From Closterium sp. NIES-65 (lineage: Eukaryota; Streptophyta; Zygnematophyceae; Desmidiales; Closteriaceae): 64,000 nt of DNA. Position 1 is the first letter of the stretch, and the number at the start of each line of letters is the position of its first letter. Below, piece by piece: positions 40,092-51,058 of the stretch. Below the pieces are notes generated by a model. The model was not told the origin of the DNA. It did not search any database and saw only the letters and a list, made by a program, of their open reading frames with translations. The stretch covers positions 2,353,501-2,417,500 of the forward strand of contig CANXME010002087.1 in assembly GCA_948144175.1 (NCBI GenBank). Reading direction: 5' to 3'. The position numbers and the translations under genes are program-made.

Positions 40092-41104
40092 GACAGCAGC
40101 TGACAGTCTCACCGGGCAGGAAGAGTCGGGTAGGTCAGCGGCGCAGGTACACAGCCCAGGAGCAGCAGCAGTCCGACAGGAGCAGGAGAGCAGCTCCTCT
40201 GGCGGCTCGGGCAGCTCGGGCGGCTCGGGCGGCTCGGGTGGCTAGGGCGGCGCGGGCGGCTCAGGCGGCTCGGGCGGCGGCACGGGCGGCTGGGGCAGCT
40301 CGGTGGCGGCTCACGGGCGGCTGGGACGGCGCGCGGGGAGCTCACGGGCGGCTGGGCGGGCGGCCAGGGCGGCTCAAGGGCGGCGGCGGCGGCGTCAGCG
40401 GCTCACGGGCGGCGTCGGCGGCTCACGGGCGACGGCGGCTCACGGGCGGCGGCGGCGGCGTCGGCGGCTCACGGGCGGCGGCGGCGGCGTCGGCGGCTCA
40501 CTGGCGACGGCAGCGGCAGCGGCGTCGACGGCTCACGGGCGGCGTCGGCGGCGTCGGCGGCTCACGCGTGGCGGCGGCGGCGTGGGCTGCTCACGGGCGG
40601 CGTCGGCAGCTCACGGGCCGGCTGAAGGCCCACGGGTGGGCGGTGCGCGGGGAGCGCCGGCTCACGGGCGGGCGGCGTGACGGGCGGGCGGCGGGACGGG
40701 CGGCGGCGTCACGGGGGGGGGTGACGGGACGGGCGGCGGCGTCACGGGCGGCGGCGTCACGGGCGGCGGTTCACGGGCGGCTGCGTCACGGGCGGCGCTC
40801 ACGGGTGGCGCTAAAGGGTGGCGACAGGCGGCGGCTCACGGGCGGCGCTACGGGCGGCGGCTCACGGGGGGCGCTACGGGCGGCCGCACGGGCGGCGCTA
40901 ACGGGCGGCCGCACGGGCGGCGCTACGAGCTGCTCAAAAGGCTGCGCGAACGGGCAGCCGCACGGGCGGCGCTAACGAGCGGCGCTAACGGGCGGCGCGA
41001 ACGGGCGGCTCGAAAGGGCGGGCGCTAGGGCGGGCACTAGGGCGGGCGCCAGGGCAGAAAAAAAAGGTTCTAGGTGGTGGGCCCGAAGTACAGTTCCCAC
41101 AGGG
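40092..41104 (-). repeat. A-IV GC-rich 5-prime leader repeats
   Basis: About 1 kb of GC-rich sequence lies between the primer site and gag, built from short irregular units such as CGGCTCACGGGCGGC and GGCGGCGTCGG. Open frames on the plus strand here are compositional artefacts (Arg/Gly/Ala only). A similar-size array of unrelated units occupies the same place in A-II, A-III and A-V. Confidence 0.8.
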
Positions 41105-41122
41105 GAACCTGCTCTGATTCCA
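41105..41122 (-). other. A-IV primer-binding site
   Basis: The minus strand TGGAATCAGAGCAGGTTC directly follows the 5-prime LTR. It matches the initiator-Met primer (TGGTATCAGAGC-type) with one substitution. Confidence 0.85.
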
Positions 41123-41255
41123 TGTGAAGGAGTGAACGAGAGAATGATATGACTATGAACGAAGTGAGTACAAATAGGAAACCCTAATTGGGTTGTACCC
41201 CCTATGGGATACCCCACTATAGCCTACAGAAACAAGTAAGCTATATGTTCTGACA
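41123..41255 (-). repeat. A-IV 5-prime LTR (133 bp)
   Basis: Partner of 33814-33946 with a single difference. Followed by the target duplication TATAT. Confidence 0.96.
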
Positions 41256-41260
41256 TATAT

Positions 41261-43036
41261 ATATGTGACACTACAAGCAAGTTCAAGAAGTGAGCAAGTG
41301 AGGCAAGACAGGCACAAGACCAAGCTGAGTACAGAAGCGCTCACGATAACAAGGCGCAAGTGCTGGGTAGCCTGGTGTGAAACAGAGCCGGAACCAAGGC
41401 TGAAGGTGTAACCCTGTGACGACCGCTGTGTAGCCTGGTCGTCAGCCCAAGAAGCGTCAGCGTGGCCTGTAAGGGCTACTGGACTCTGCCCTCCAAGCAC
41501 TAGCCCCATGCCCGACGTACTGCACAAGTAGCGCAACACCCTCTTCGCTGCAGCCATGCGCTCCGGTCTGTGTCTCCCAAGAGCAACATAGCGTGCAAGA
41601 ATGCTAAGAGGGTATGCAAGGTCAGGTCGTGTGCAGGTCATCAGGTACATGAGGCAGCCAACAAGCTGTGGGTATGGGCCACTCGACTCTACGGACTCAT
41701 CCGAAGGCAGAGCTGAGAGCGAGTGGCGAGTAGGCAGAGGAGTGGCCTGAGGCGAGGAGTACGTGAAGCCGAAGCGCTGAAGGACCTGCTGCACCATGTG
41801 TGACTGAGTCAGGGTAATGGTGCGGCGTGCTCTGTCCCGGGTGATCTGCAAGCCAAGGTAGCTGCGCAGTTCACCTATATCTGTGCACGTGTGTCTCTTC
41901 TGCAGCTTGGACTTCACGTGGGCGAGTCCAGCAGTGTCAGCTGTGGCAAAGACCAAGTCGTCGACGTACACGAGGATGTAGAACGGCGGCAAAAAAGTGT
42001 CGGTGCGCACAAACAGCGACGGGTCGGCTGTAGAAGGAGCAAACCCAAGAGCCGCAAGCGTAGTCCTCAGTGTGTCGTGCCACTCACGTGGCGCCTGGCG
42101 GAGACCGTAGACTGGCCGCTGGAGCCTCCACTGGGTGCCACGAGGGACAAACCCAGTGAAGCCAGGTGGGCGGCGCAGCCAGATCTCCTCGTGCAGGCTG
42201 CCCTGCAAGAAAGCTGTGCTGAAGTCAAGAGAATGAAGCTCGTAGTCACGCTCAGCGGCTATGTGCAGTAGCACCCGATAAATGGTCATCTTCGGGGTGG
42301 GAGAGAAGGTCTGAAAGTAGTCAACTCCTTGCTGCTTATTGAAGCCACGAGCCACGTAACGCGCCTTGAAGACAGGCGGAGAACCCGGCGGCCGCTTCAC
42401 CCTAAAAATCCACATGCCATTGACGATGTTCGCCCCATGTGAAGAAACCGCGTCAACGTAGGTTCCTGTGGACTTCCAGGACGCCATCTCTGCATCCATA
42501 GCTACCTGCCAGTGAGAGGAGTAGGGACCCTCTATCGCCTCCGCGTAAGAGCGCGGAGTCGGGATGTCAAGTGCATCCGGGTCTCCCTTGGGGGCAAGCA
42601 GTACAGACACGAGATGAGGTGAAGCACTGAAACTCCCCTGCCTGTCCTCAAGGACGTCCGTGCCAAGGGCACACTCACCCCTGACGGACGGAGGACAGAC
42701 AGACTCAGACGCAGCAAAAAGACTAGCAGCGTAGTCGAGACGACAACGAGCAGCAAAGTCGACGAGCTCAGCAACAAGGGCAGACGCAGAAGAGGACTCA
42801 AAGGAAGGGTCAGTGACGACATTAGCAAGGAGACGCGTGACAATAGGACTGGCAGCACGAAGAGAGTCCGACTCCGGGTCCGCAAGAGCAGGAAGAGAGG
42901 ACTCAGGAGGAGAAGGCAAAGGGGCACAAAGAGGAGCAGTGGATGGACACAGAGACATCCGGTGCATGCCAGGGACTCGAGGAGGACGCTGACGCGAACC
43001 GCGACCACTAGTGCGAGCAGCACGGACAGGCAACAC
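41261..43036 (-). pseudogene. A-III reverse transcriptase and truncated RNase H
   Basis: A long open minus-strand frame contains PTPRSYAEAIEGPYSSHW, MWIFRVKRPPGSPPVFKARY, FSPTPKMTIYRVLL, LDFSTAFLQGSLHEE, YGLRQAPREWHDTL and ILVYVDDLVFATADTA. It continues into the start of RNase H (LTGHADASWADDQ, YTFSLGSGSVS). There a deletion of about 300 bp near 41360 joins GSVS to the extreme 3-prime end, so SCEAEIYA and YVDNKA are gone. RT looks intact but RNase H is dead. Confidence 0.9.
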
Positions 43037-43943
43037 AGGGCGAGACGCAGGCTCACGACGCTCAGCAAGACCTCCAGTAGGACCAGTGTAGGGAGAAGGA
43101 GCAAGCAGTGGGGAGGACGGCTGTAACTGAAATTGGGACGGGACAGGCTAAGGACACTCTAAGGGAGGAGGAGGACCAAGAGAAGGCTGGAGACCATGAA
43201 CCTGCTGAAGGAGCGGAAGGAAGTACGGCCGAGGCCGCGCGGCGACTCGAGACACAGCAGGGACAGCACCAGCACCCCCAGCGGCAGCACCAGCGCCAGC
43301 AGCAACTCCAACTCCAGTACCCCCAATAGCACCAGCAGCACCCGCAGCAGGACCGCCTCCAGGACCGACAGTAGTAGCCTCAGCGCCAACACCCTCAGCA
43401 GCTCCAGCTGCAGGCGTACCCGGAGGCCCAGCAGCTCCAGTACTCGCAGCACGAGCACCTCCGGGACCCGCAGCACCAGCACCTTTAGCAGGCGAAGAAG
43501 CTCCAGCTCCAGCAGTACGCCTCCAGCGTCGGGCAAACCACTCGCGCAGCTTCTGTGGAGAGAGCGGCTCCTTCCGAGACGAAGCACCCGAAGAACCGCT
43601 AGGCCCAGACCCGCCAGACGCCACATGAGCAGGCCCAGGTGCTGCGGGCTCCGCACCCCGAGGCTCAGCAGCTCCAGACGTGGCACCCCCAGGCTCAGCA
43701 CTTCCAGATGCAGCACCCCCAGGCTCCGGACCCCCAGGCGTAGCACCCCCAGGCTCAGCACCCCCAGTAGTACCACCCGTAGGCCCAGCACCCCCAGGCG
43801 TAGCACCCACACTCTCAGCAACCCTAGGCTCAGCACCCCCAGGCTCAGCACCCGCAGCAGCACCAGAGTCACTAGTAACCTCGACAGGCTTGACTGCGTC
43901 TATCTGGGAAACACCTGAAGGGGCAAGACCCTGAGGGGGGAGG
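43037..43943 (-). pseudogene. A-III integrase-RT linker, cut by A-V
   Basis: It contains the RPRPYFLPLLQQVHGL equivalent, KEPLSPQKLREWFARRWRR, GAEPGGATPGGPEPGG-type pentapeptide repeats (43640-43860) and the start of the junction to integrase (APSGVSQIDAVKPVEV). It stops at GGGGGGAGG (43943) where A-V inserted, and continues at 51185. Confidence 0.82.
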
Positions 43944-44070
43944 TGTCAGATTTGTATGAGATAGCTGTTGTAGGCTATATTTGGGTAGCACATATTGGGG
44001 TATAGCTTTCTAGGGTTGTATTTGTACCCAACTTTCACTTAGTCATTTCATTATCGTTTCAGTTTTCTCA
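43944..44070 (+). repeat. A-V 5-prime LTR (127 bp)
   Basis: TGTCAGATTTGTATGAG...CGTTTCAGTTTTCTCA, followed at once by the primer site. Related to the A-III LTR (reverse complement TGTCAAATTATAATG...GTTTTCTCA). Confidence 0.93.
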
Positions 44071-44088
44071 TGGCATCGAGCAGGTTCG
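44071..44088 (+). other. A-V primer-binding site
   Basis: TGGCATCGAGCAGGTTCG starts directly after the LTR. A-III has TGGTATCGAGCAGG at 55175-55162 (minus). Both are initiator-Met-like sites missing an A relative to TGGTATCAGAGC. Confidence 0.8.
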
Positions 44089-45141
44089 CTAGTGGAAACT
44101 GTGCCTAGGGCCCACCAAATCGAAACCTTTTTTTTCCTGCCCGGAGCGCGCTCTGCCCGAGTCGCGCTCCTTTCTCTGGACTGCGTCGCGCCGCCCTAGC
44201 GGCCCCGTCGCCCTAGCGGCCCCGCCTAGCCCTACGGCCCCGGCGCCGCCCTGTACCGGCCCCGCCGCCCTTCACTAGAAGCCCCGCCGCCCTTCACTGC
44301 GGCCCCGCCAGCCTTCGCTGCGGCCCCGCTGCCCTTCGTTGCGGCCCCGCCGCCCTTCGCTGCGGCCCCGCCGCCCTTCGCTGCGGCCTCGCCGCCCTTC
44401 GCTGCGGCCCCGCCGCCCTTCGCTGCGGCCCTGCCGCCCTTCGCTGCGGCCCCGCCGCCCTTCGCTGCGGCCCCGCCGCCCTTCTCTGCGGCTCCGCCGC
44501 CCTTCGCTGCGGCCCCGTCGCCCTTCGCTGCGGCCCACCCGCCCTTCGTTGCGGCCCCGCCCCCCTTCGCTGCGGCCCCGCCGCCCTTCGCTGCGGCCCC
44601 GCCGCCCCTCTCTGCGGCTCCGCCGCCCTTCGTTGCGGCCCCGCCGCCTCTCTTGCTGCGGCCCCGCCGCCTACCTTGCAGCCCCGCCACCCTTCGCTGC
44701 GGCCCCCCCGACCCTCTCGCTACGGCCCCGCCGCCCCTCTCACTGCGGCCCCGCCGCCTACTTCCGGCCCCGCCGCCCTTCGCTGCAGCCCCGCCGCCCC
44801 TCTCGCTGCGGCCACGCCACCTACCTTGCGGCCCCGCCGCCCTACGCCACAGAGCCGCCCGCACCGCTACGCCGCCCGAGCCGCCCGTTCCGCCCGAGCC
44901 GCCCGAGCCACCCGAGCCGCCCGAACCGCTTGAGCCGCCTGAGCCGCCTGAGCCGCTGAGGAGCCAAGCCGCTGGTGCCGCAGAGCCGCAGTTGCTGCTC
45001 AGCCGTCCGTGTTGCCCGAGCCGCCGTGTTGCCGATCTGCTGTGCTGCTGAGCTGCCCGAACCGCCCTATCTGGTGAGCGCAGCGCTTATGTCACTGCAC
45101 TGCCCCTGTCCTACCGTTAGTGTTGCTAGTCTACTGCTGTC
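44089..45141 (+). repeat. A-V GC-rich leader with 21-bp tandem array
   Basis: About 44270-44680 holds roughly 18 units of the 21-bp sequence GCGGCCCCGCCGCCCTTCGC(T). After that (to about 44850) units are interspersed with CTACCTTGCGGCC and TCTCGCTGCGG variants, then an array of GAGCCGCCC words to 44960. Apparent reading frames here (RPRRPSL repeats and the like) come from the 21-bp periodicity and are not supported as proteins. The gag ATG is at 45142. Confidence 0.88.
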
Positions 45142-47160
45142 ATGGCTACCCCCAGCGTTCTCGCTTTTGACGCTGAGGGTCGGGCCATTGACTTTGAGGT
45201 CTGGTTAGATGACCTGCAGCTTTTCCTACAATGCGATAGGGCAGACGGTCTTTCCCTCTTTGACCTCACCTCTGGCGCCTCTCCTGCCCCTACTGCTGAT
45301 ACTGACGCCACTGTTCGTTCCCAGTGAGCCAAGCGCGACGCTGCTGCACGTCTTGCTGTGCGTCGCCTCTCCTGCCCCTACTGCCGGCTTTAAACGCCAC
45401 TGTTCGCTCCCAGTGGGCCTCGAGCGATGCTGCTGCACGTCTTGCTGTGCATCGCCACCTGCCTACCACTGAGCGCGCGCACTTTAGTCAGTACAAGAGT
45501 GCTCAGACCTTGTACGACGCTGTAGTTGCACGCTACTCTTCCCCTGCCACTGCTGCACTGAGCCGCCTCATGCTACCGTACCTCTTCCCTGACCTTGCTG
45601 CCTTTCTCACAGTGGCTGACCTCATTACGCACCTCCGCACTAGTGACACTCGCTACCGCGCTGCGCTTCCTGCTGAGTTCTGCACCAAGAACCCCACCCC
45701 CCATGTACATCACTCTCTATTACATAGTCACCCGCCTCCCTGACTCCCTTCGTGTAGTCAGGGACCACTTCCTCTCAGTCTGTCCCACCACTCTCACTGT
45801 TGACCTCCTAGAGAAGGCCCTCCTAGCGGCGGAGAAGAGCATAGTTGCTGTAGCAGCCTCTTGTGGTGACCCTCGCACCCCCATCTTTGAAGGGTGTTCC
45901 CCTTCCCCCCTTTTGCCCGCTGTCGCCTCTGCTGCTGCGGCCGACCTCGTTGGTCTTGAGTCGGTCGGTGCGGCGTCTGCCCCTAGCGGGAGACGCCGTT
46001 CTGGCAAGGGCAAGGGGGGCAAAGGCGCGGGTGGAGCTAGCGGGGGTGGTGGAGGTGGCAGTGGAGGCGGCGGAGGGAGTGGGGGTGGCGGCGGGAGTGG
46101 TGGCAGGGGTGGTGGTGTCAGTGGCAGCAGTGGAGGCGGAGGCGGCGGAGGCGGTAGCGGTGGGAGCGGAGGCGGCGGTGGTGGCGGAGGTGGAGGAGGC
46201 GGTGGTGGAGGAGGTGGAGCTGGTCGGGGTGGCGCTTTGCAGCGAAGCAGCTCCGGTGGTGGTTAGCGCCAGCAGCAGCAGCAGTAGCAGCGTTCTCGCG
46301 ACATCCCCCCCCCTCAGCAGCTCCGTGAGTGGTACGCGTAGCGTCAGCGTGGTGGGGGTTTTGGTCCGTGCACCTACGTCCTTCGCTCCGGCGACCGCGC
46401 GGGTGAGCAGTGTGGGGGTACCCACCCCACCCAGCGCTGCTTTGGCCGCCTGACAGACGCTTGGCGTCAGCAGTTCCGGGAGGCTACTGAGATCCCCCGC
46501 TAGGGAGAGTTGTCTAGGGCAAGTGTCGCTATCTATGATCTTGATTTTGATGCTATCCTTGCTGCCATGTATGCTGTGACTATTAGTGATGAGGGTGACT
46601 GTTACCGGTGTTTCCCGCCCGACCCGGGCATTGAGACTGCTGCTCTAGGTGCTGGTGAGGCTGCTGCTCTAGGTGCCAGCACGTCTGCGTGCTCAGGTGC
46701 GGCTGAGTCTGCGCTCTCAGGTACCACGTCGGCTTCGGCCTCCCTCACCTTCACACTTGACTCAGGGACTTCTCGCCCCTTCTTTCGAGACCGCACCACA
46801 CTCACGATGCTTGGTCGGCCCGTTGCAGTCTCCCCTTGCAGACCCCTCTGGGGGTCGTGTCCTCTCTCACTTCTCCACTGTCCTCCCGTGTCCGGCTGCC
46901 CCCTCTGGCACCTTGTCTGGTCTTTACCTCCCCTCGATCTCTACGAACTTGGTGAGTGGTGCTCACCTACAGGATGCGGGGGTTCACCAGTTTACTCTTG
47001 CAAGTCAGCGGGTGACCCACTGCTCGGACGCTCGAACAGGATGGCACCTGGTCACGTTTACGCGTCGGCCGGGGTCGAGCCTCTACACCCTGACCACTGG
47101 GTCTCCTCCTGTCCCTGCGTCTAGCTAGGTAGCTGCGTCAGGTCAGGTGTTTGCTGCAGC
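45142..47160 (+). pseudogene. A-V gag-protease
   Basis: The start is MATPSVLAFDAEGRAIDFEV at 45142. A TGA at 45326 replaces TGG. A 90-bp tandem duplication (units starting at 45306 and 45396) repeats the ATVRSQWA...AARLAVR segment. Further blocks are TLYDAVVARYSSPATAAL, MYITLYYIVTRLPDSL, SIVAVAASCGDPRTPIFEGC, the Gly-rich tract (46020-46230), TAGs near 46264 and 46286, and the protease TFTLDSGTSRPFFRDRT. Most stops are CAG to TAG or TGG to TAG/TGA. The segment ends at the deletion joint near 47165. Confidence 0.87.
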
Positions 47161-47940
47161 GTCCAGGGTCACGAGTGCTACTTTCTGCCGGTGGTTGACG
47201 ACTACTCGCGTTACACCACAGTCTTCCCCTTGCGCAACAAGGGCGAAGTCACTCAGGTGTTGATCGACTAGATCCGCGCTGCTCGTCTCCAGCTTAGGAG
47301 GAGCTTCTGCTCGGACTTTCCTGTTCTGCGTCTGCACTCTGACCGAGGCGGAGAGTTCTCCTCTGGCCTCATGCGAGCCTACTGCCGTGCGCGAGGCATC
47401 CGCCGGACCTTTACGCTTCCGGACTCTCCACAGCAAAATGGGATTGCTGAGCGCCGCATTGGCATGGCCATGGACGTCGCTCGTACGTCCATGATGCATG
47501 CGGCTGCCCCTCATTTTCTGTGGCCGTTTGCGGTTCGGTGCGCGGCGCATCAGATCAACATTCACCCCAGGGTCTCCATGCCGGAGACCTCCCCAGCCTT
47601 GCTGTGGACGGTGAAGGTCGGCGATGCGTCTGCGTTCCGTGTCTGGGGATCTCGGGCGTTTGTCCGCAACTTGTCTGCGGACAAGCTGTCCCCTCGTGCT
47701 GCTCCTTGTGTCTTCCTTGGCTTCCCCCCTGACGCGCCAGGGTGGCAGTTCTACCACCCCTCCTCTCGACGTGTTCTGTCCTCCCAGGACATCATGTTTG
47801 ACAAGTGGGTACCCTACTACCGTCTCTTCCCCTACCGCACTCCTTCCCTCCCCCCGCCTCCGCTCTTCCTTGTGCCAGGTCCCCCCCCGGTAGACCCCCT
47901 TCCCCCTCAGGGTCCTGCCCCTTCAGGTGTGTCCCACGTA
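47161..47940 (+). pseudogene. A-V integrase lacking the zinc-binding module
   Basis: At about 47163-47168 the sequence jumps from GCAGCGTCCAGG to GGGTCACGAG, losing ~330 bp that in other copies encode the HHRLGH and CVPC zinc module and the first Asp (LHMDVWGP). The shared CAGG at both ends points to a microhomology deletion. The remaining core has LRLHSDRGGEF-like sequence, SPQQNGIAERRIGM (Glu) and the C-terminal FRVWGSRAFVRNLSADKL. TAG at 47268 replaces Trp. Confidence 0.85.
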
Positions 47941-49250
47941 GACGTAGTCGAGCCGGTCGAGGTTGCTGGTGACTCTGGTACTGCTGCGGGTGCTGAGCCT
48001 GGGGGTGCTGACTTTGGGGGTGCTGCGCGAGTGGGTGCTGCGCCTGGGGGTGCTGAGCCTGGGGGTGCTGAGCTTGGGGGTGCTGAGACTGGGGGTGCTG
48101 AGCCTGGGGGTGCTGAGACTGGGGGTGCTGAGCCTGGGGGTACTACGCCTGGGGGTGCTGAGCCTGGGGGTGCTACGTTAGGAGCTGCTGAGCCTGGGGG
48201 TGCCACGTCTGGAGCTGCTGAACTTGGAGGTGCGGAGCCAGCGGCCGGTGGACCTACTACTGTGGCGTTTGGCGGTGCTGGGCCTGGAGGTTCTTCGGGT
48301 GCTTAATCTCCGCGGGGGCCACTCTCTCCACAGGAGCTGCGCGAGTGGTTTGCTCGGCGCTGGAGGCGCACTGCAAGAGCTGGAGCTTCTTCGGCCGCTG
48401 AGGGTGCTGGTGCCGCGGGTCCCGGAGGTGCTCATCCTGGGAGTGCTGGAGCTGCTGGGCCTGCGGGTACAACTGGAGCTCGCGCTGCTGAGGGTGTTGG
48501 CGCTGAGGCTACCGCTGTCAGTCCTGGCAGCGGTCCTGCTGCGGGTGCTGCGGCTGCTGGTGGAGGTACGGCAGGTGGAGGTGCTGTTGGCGGAAGTGCT
48601 GCCGCTGAGGGTGCTGGTGCTGTCCCTGCCGTGTCTGGAGTCGCCGCGCGGCCTCGGCCGTACTTTGTTCCGCTCCTTCAGCAGGTTCTTGGTCCTCCTC
48701 CTCCCTTAGAGTGTCCACCACCTGTCCAGTCACAGCCACAGTTACCACCGGCCTCCCCACTGCCTGCTCCTTCTCCCTACACTGGTCCTACTGGAGGTCT
48801 TCTGAGCGTCATGAGCCTGCGTTTGTGCTGTGTCGCCTGTTCGTGCTAATCGCGCTAGTGGTCGCGGTTCGCGTCAGCGTCCTCCTCCTGTCCCTGGCAC
48901 GCACCGGATGTCTCTGCATCCGTCCACTGCTCCTCTGCGTGCCCCTTTGCCTTCTCCTCCTGAGTCCTCTCTTCCTGCACTTATCGACCCGGAGTCGGAC
49001 TCTCTTCGTGCTGCTAGTCCTACTGTCACGCGTCTCCTTGCTACTGTCGTCACTGACTCCTCGTTTGAGTCTAGACTACGCTGCTAGTCTTATTGCTGAG
49101 TCTGCGTCTGTCTGTCCTCTGTCCGTCGGGGGTGAGTGTGCTCTTGGCACGGACGTCCTTGAGGACAGGCAGGAAGAGTTCCAGTGTCTGGCTGCTGCTT
49201 CACCTCATCTCGTGTCCGTACTGCTTACCCCTGAAGGAGACCCGGATGCA
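47941..49250 (+). pseudogene. A-V integrase-RT linker
   Basis: It starts VDVVEPVEVAGDSG, then a 15-bp GAEPG/GAETG array (47990-48200), a stop after SSGA (48304), PLSPQELREWFARRWRR-type sequence in shifted frames, RPRPYFVPLLQQVLG, PASPLPAPSPYTGPTGGL and RMSLHPSTAPLRAPLPSPPE. The end (SVGGECALGTDVLEDRQEEF) leads into RT. It is shifted several times. Confidence 0.8.
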
Positions 49251-50852
49251 CTTGACATCCCAACTCCGCGCTCTTACGCGAGGGTCGTAGAGAGTCCTTA
49301 ATCCTCTTAGTGGCAGGCAGCTATGGATGCAGAGATGGCTTCCTGGAAGTCCACAGGAACCTACGTTGACGCGGTTCCTCCACCTGGGGCGAACATCGTC
49401 AGTGGCATGTGGATTTTTAGGGTGAAGCAGCCGCCGGGTTCTCCGCCTGTCTTCAAGGCGCGTTACGTGGCTCGTGGCTTCAGTTAGCAGCATGGAGTTG
49501 ACTACTTTCAGACCTTCTCTCCCACCCCGAAGATGACCACTCTTCAGGTGCTACTGCATATAGCCACTCAGCGTGACTACGAGCTTCATTCTCTTGACTT
49601 CAGCACAGCTTTCTTGCAGGGCAGCCTGCACGAGGAGATCTGGCTGCGCCGCCCACCTGGCTTCAGTGGGTCTGTCCCTCGTGGCACCCAGTAGAGGCTC
49701 CAGCGGCTAGTCTACGGTCTCCGCCAGGCGCCACGTGAGTGGCACGACACACTGAGGACTACGCTTGCGGCTCTTGGGTTTGCTCCTTCTACAGCCAACC
49801 CGTCGCTGTTTGTGCGCACCGACACTTCTTTGCCGCCATTCTACATCCTCGTGTACGTCGACGACTTGGTCTTTGCCACAGCTGACACTGCTGGACTCGC
49901 CCACGTGAAGTCCAAGCTGCAGAAGAGACACACGTGCACAGATATAGGTGAACTGCGCAGCTACCTTGGCTTGCAGATCACCCGGGACAGAGCACGCCGC
50001 ACCAGTACCCTAACTCAGTCACACATGGTGCAGCAGGTCCTTCAGCGCTTCGGCTTCACGTACTCCTTGCCTCAGGCCACTCCTCTGCCTACTCGCCACT
50101 CGCTCTCAGCTCTGCCTTCGGATGAGTCCGTAGAGTCGAGTGGCCCGTACCCAGAGCTTGTTGGCTGCCTCATGTACCTGATGACCTGCACACGACCTGA
50201 CCTTGCATACCCTCTTAGCATTCTTGCACGCTATGTTGCTCCTAGGAGACACATACCGGAGCGCATGGCTGCAGCGAAGAGGGTGTTGCGCTACTTGTGC
50301 AGTACGTCGGGCTAGGGGCTAGTGCTTGGAGGGCAGAGTCCAGTGGTCCTCACTGGGCACGCAAACGCTTCTTGGGCTGACGACCAGGCTACACAGCGGT
50401 CGTCACAGGGTTACACCTTCAGCCTTGGTTCCGGCTCTGTTTCGTGGCGGGCTACTCGCTCGTCTTCTGTTCTCGGCTCCAGTTGTGAGGCTGAGATCTA
50501 CGCCGGGGCCATGGCTGCTCAGGAGCTTCGCTGGCTCACCTACCTGCTGACTGACCTTGGAGAGCCGCCTCGTTCTCCTCCAGTGCTGTACGTAGACAAC
50601 AAGGCCATGCTGTACGTAGACAACAAGGCCTTGTGTCGAGAGCAGCGCCTGGAGCACAGAACAAAGCAGATTGCTCTCCGCTACTTTTTTTCTCATGAGC
50701 TGCACCAGCGTGGTCAGTTGCGACTTGCGTACGTGGCCTCTGAGGCCAAGACTGCTGATATCTTCACTAAGGCTCTTGCGCCTTGTGATCATCAGCGCTT
50801 CTGTACTCAGCTTGGTCTTGTGCCTGTCTTGCTTCACTTGCTCACTTCTTGA
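49251..50852 (+). pseudogene. A-V reverse transcriptase-RNase H
   Basis: RT blocks are AMDAEMASWKSTGTYVDAV, ANIVSGMWIFRVKQPPGS, FSPTPKMTTLQVLL, LDFSTAFLQGSLHEE and ILVYVDDLVFATADTA, interrupted by TAGs at 49306, 49486 and 49693. RNase H: LTGHANASWADDQ (Asp to Asn in HADASW), SSCEAEIYAGAMAA and a 24-bp tandem duplication that repeats LYVDNKAM (50584-50631). A TAG near 50315 interrupts STSGMGLVLGG. It ends LLHLLTS-stop at 50852. Confidence 0.88.
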
Positions 50853-51058
50853 CCTTGCTTAAACTGTCACATATAGATACTCCTGCTCTTGCTTGTTTAG
50901 CCTTTTATATATGTGTGCTCCTGCATATGAACTGGCCATCTGGCCTTGAACTTGTGCTCGGAATGTGTGGTGACTTTGTGATCCACCCTGAGCTTTGCTT
51001 TGCTTTGCTTGACTGGTCTTGCGACCCCTTGTTCTCCCCCACTTTGCCTATAAGGGTG
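50853..51058 (+). other. A-V 3-prime untranslated block and polypurine tract
   Basis: Non-coding and conserved with other A copies: ATGAACTGGCCATCTGGCC, GAACTTGTGCTCGGAATGTG, GTGATCCACCCTGAGC, TTTGCTTTGCTTGACTGG, then TTTGCCTATAAGGGTG before the LTR (polypurine tract slightly mutated). Confidence 0.75.

Larger units (their letters stand above)
33814..41255 (-). mobile_element. A-IV: best-preserved, probably youngest family-A element
   Basis: The 7442-bp element has 133-bp LTRs that differ at one position (GGTTATACC versus GGTTGTACC) and an exact target duplication TATAT (33809-33813 and 41256-41260). It lies in the 3-prime untranslated block of A-III. On the minus strand: primer site, ~1 kb leader, gag-protease, integrase, linker, RT-RNase H, polypurine tract. 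Visible lesions are one TAG (Trp) before integrase, one frame change in the linker near 36900 and one near 35770. Confidence 0.96.

Noticed and set aside
40238-40975. 245-residue plus-strand Arg/Gly/Ala open frame
   Set aside because: It lies wholly within the A-IV leader repeats on the antisense strand; composition alone keeps it open.
44232-44959. Overlapping open frames on both strands over the 21-bp array
   Set aside because: The unit length is a multiple of 3, so any frame without a stop in one unit stays open. No start, motif or homology supports a protein.
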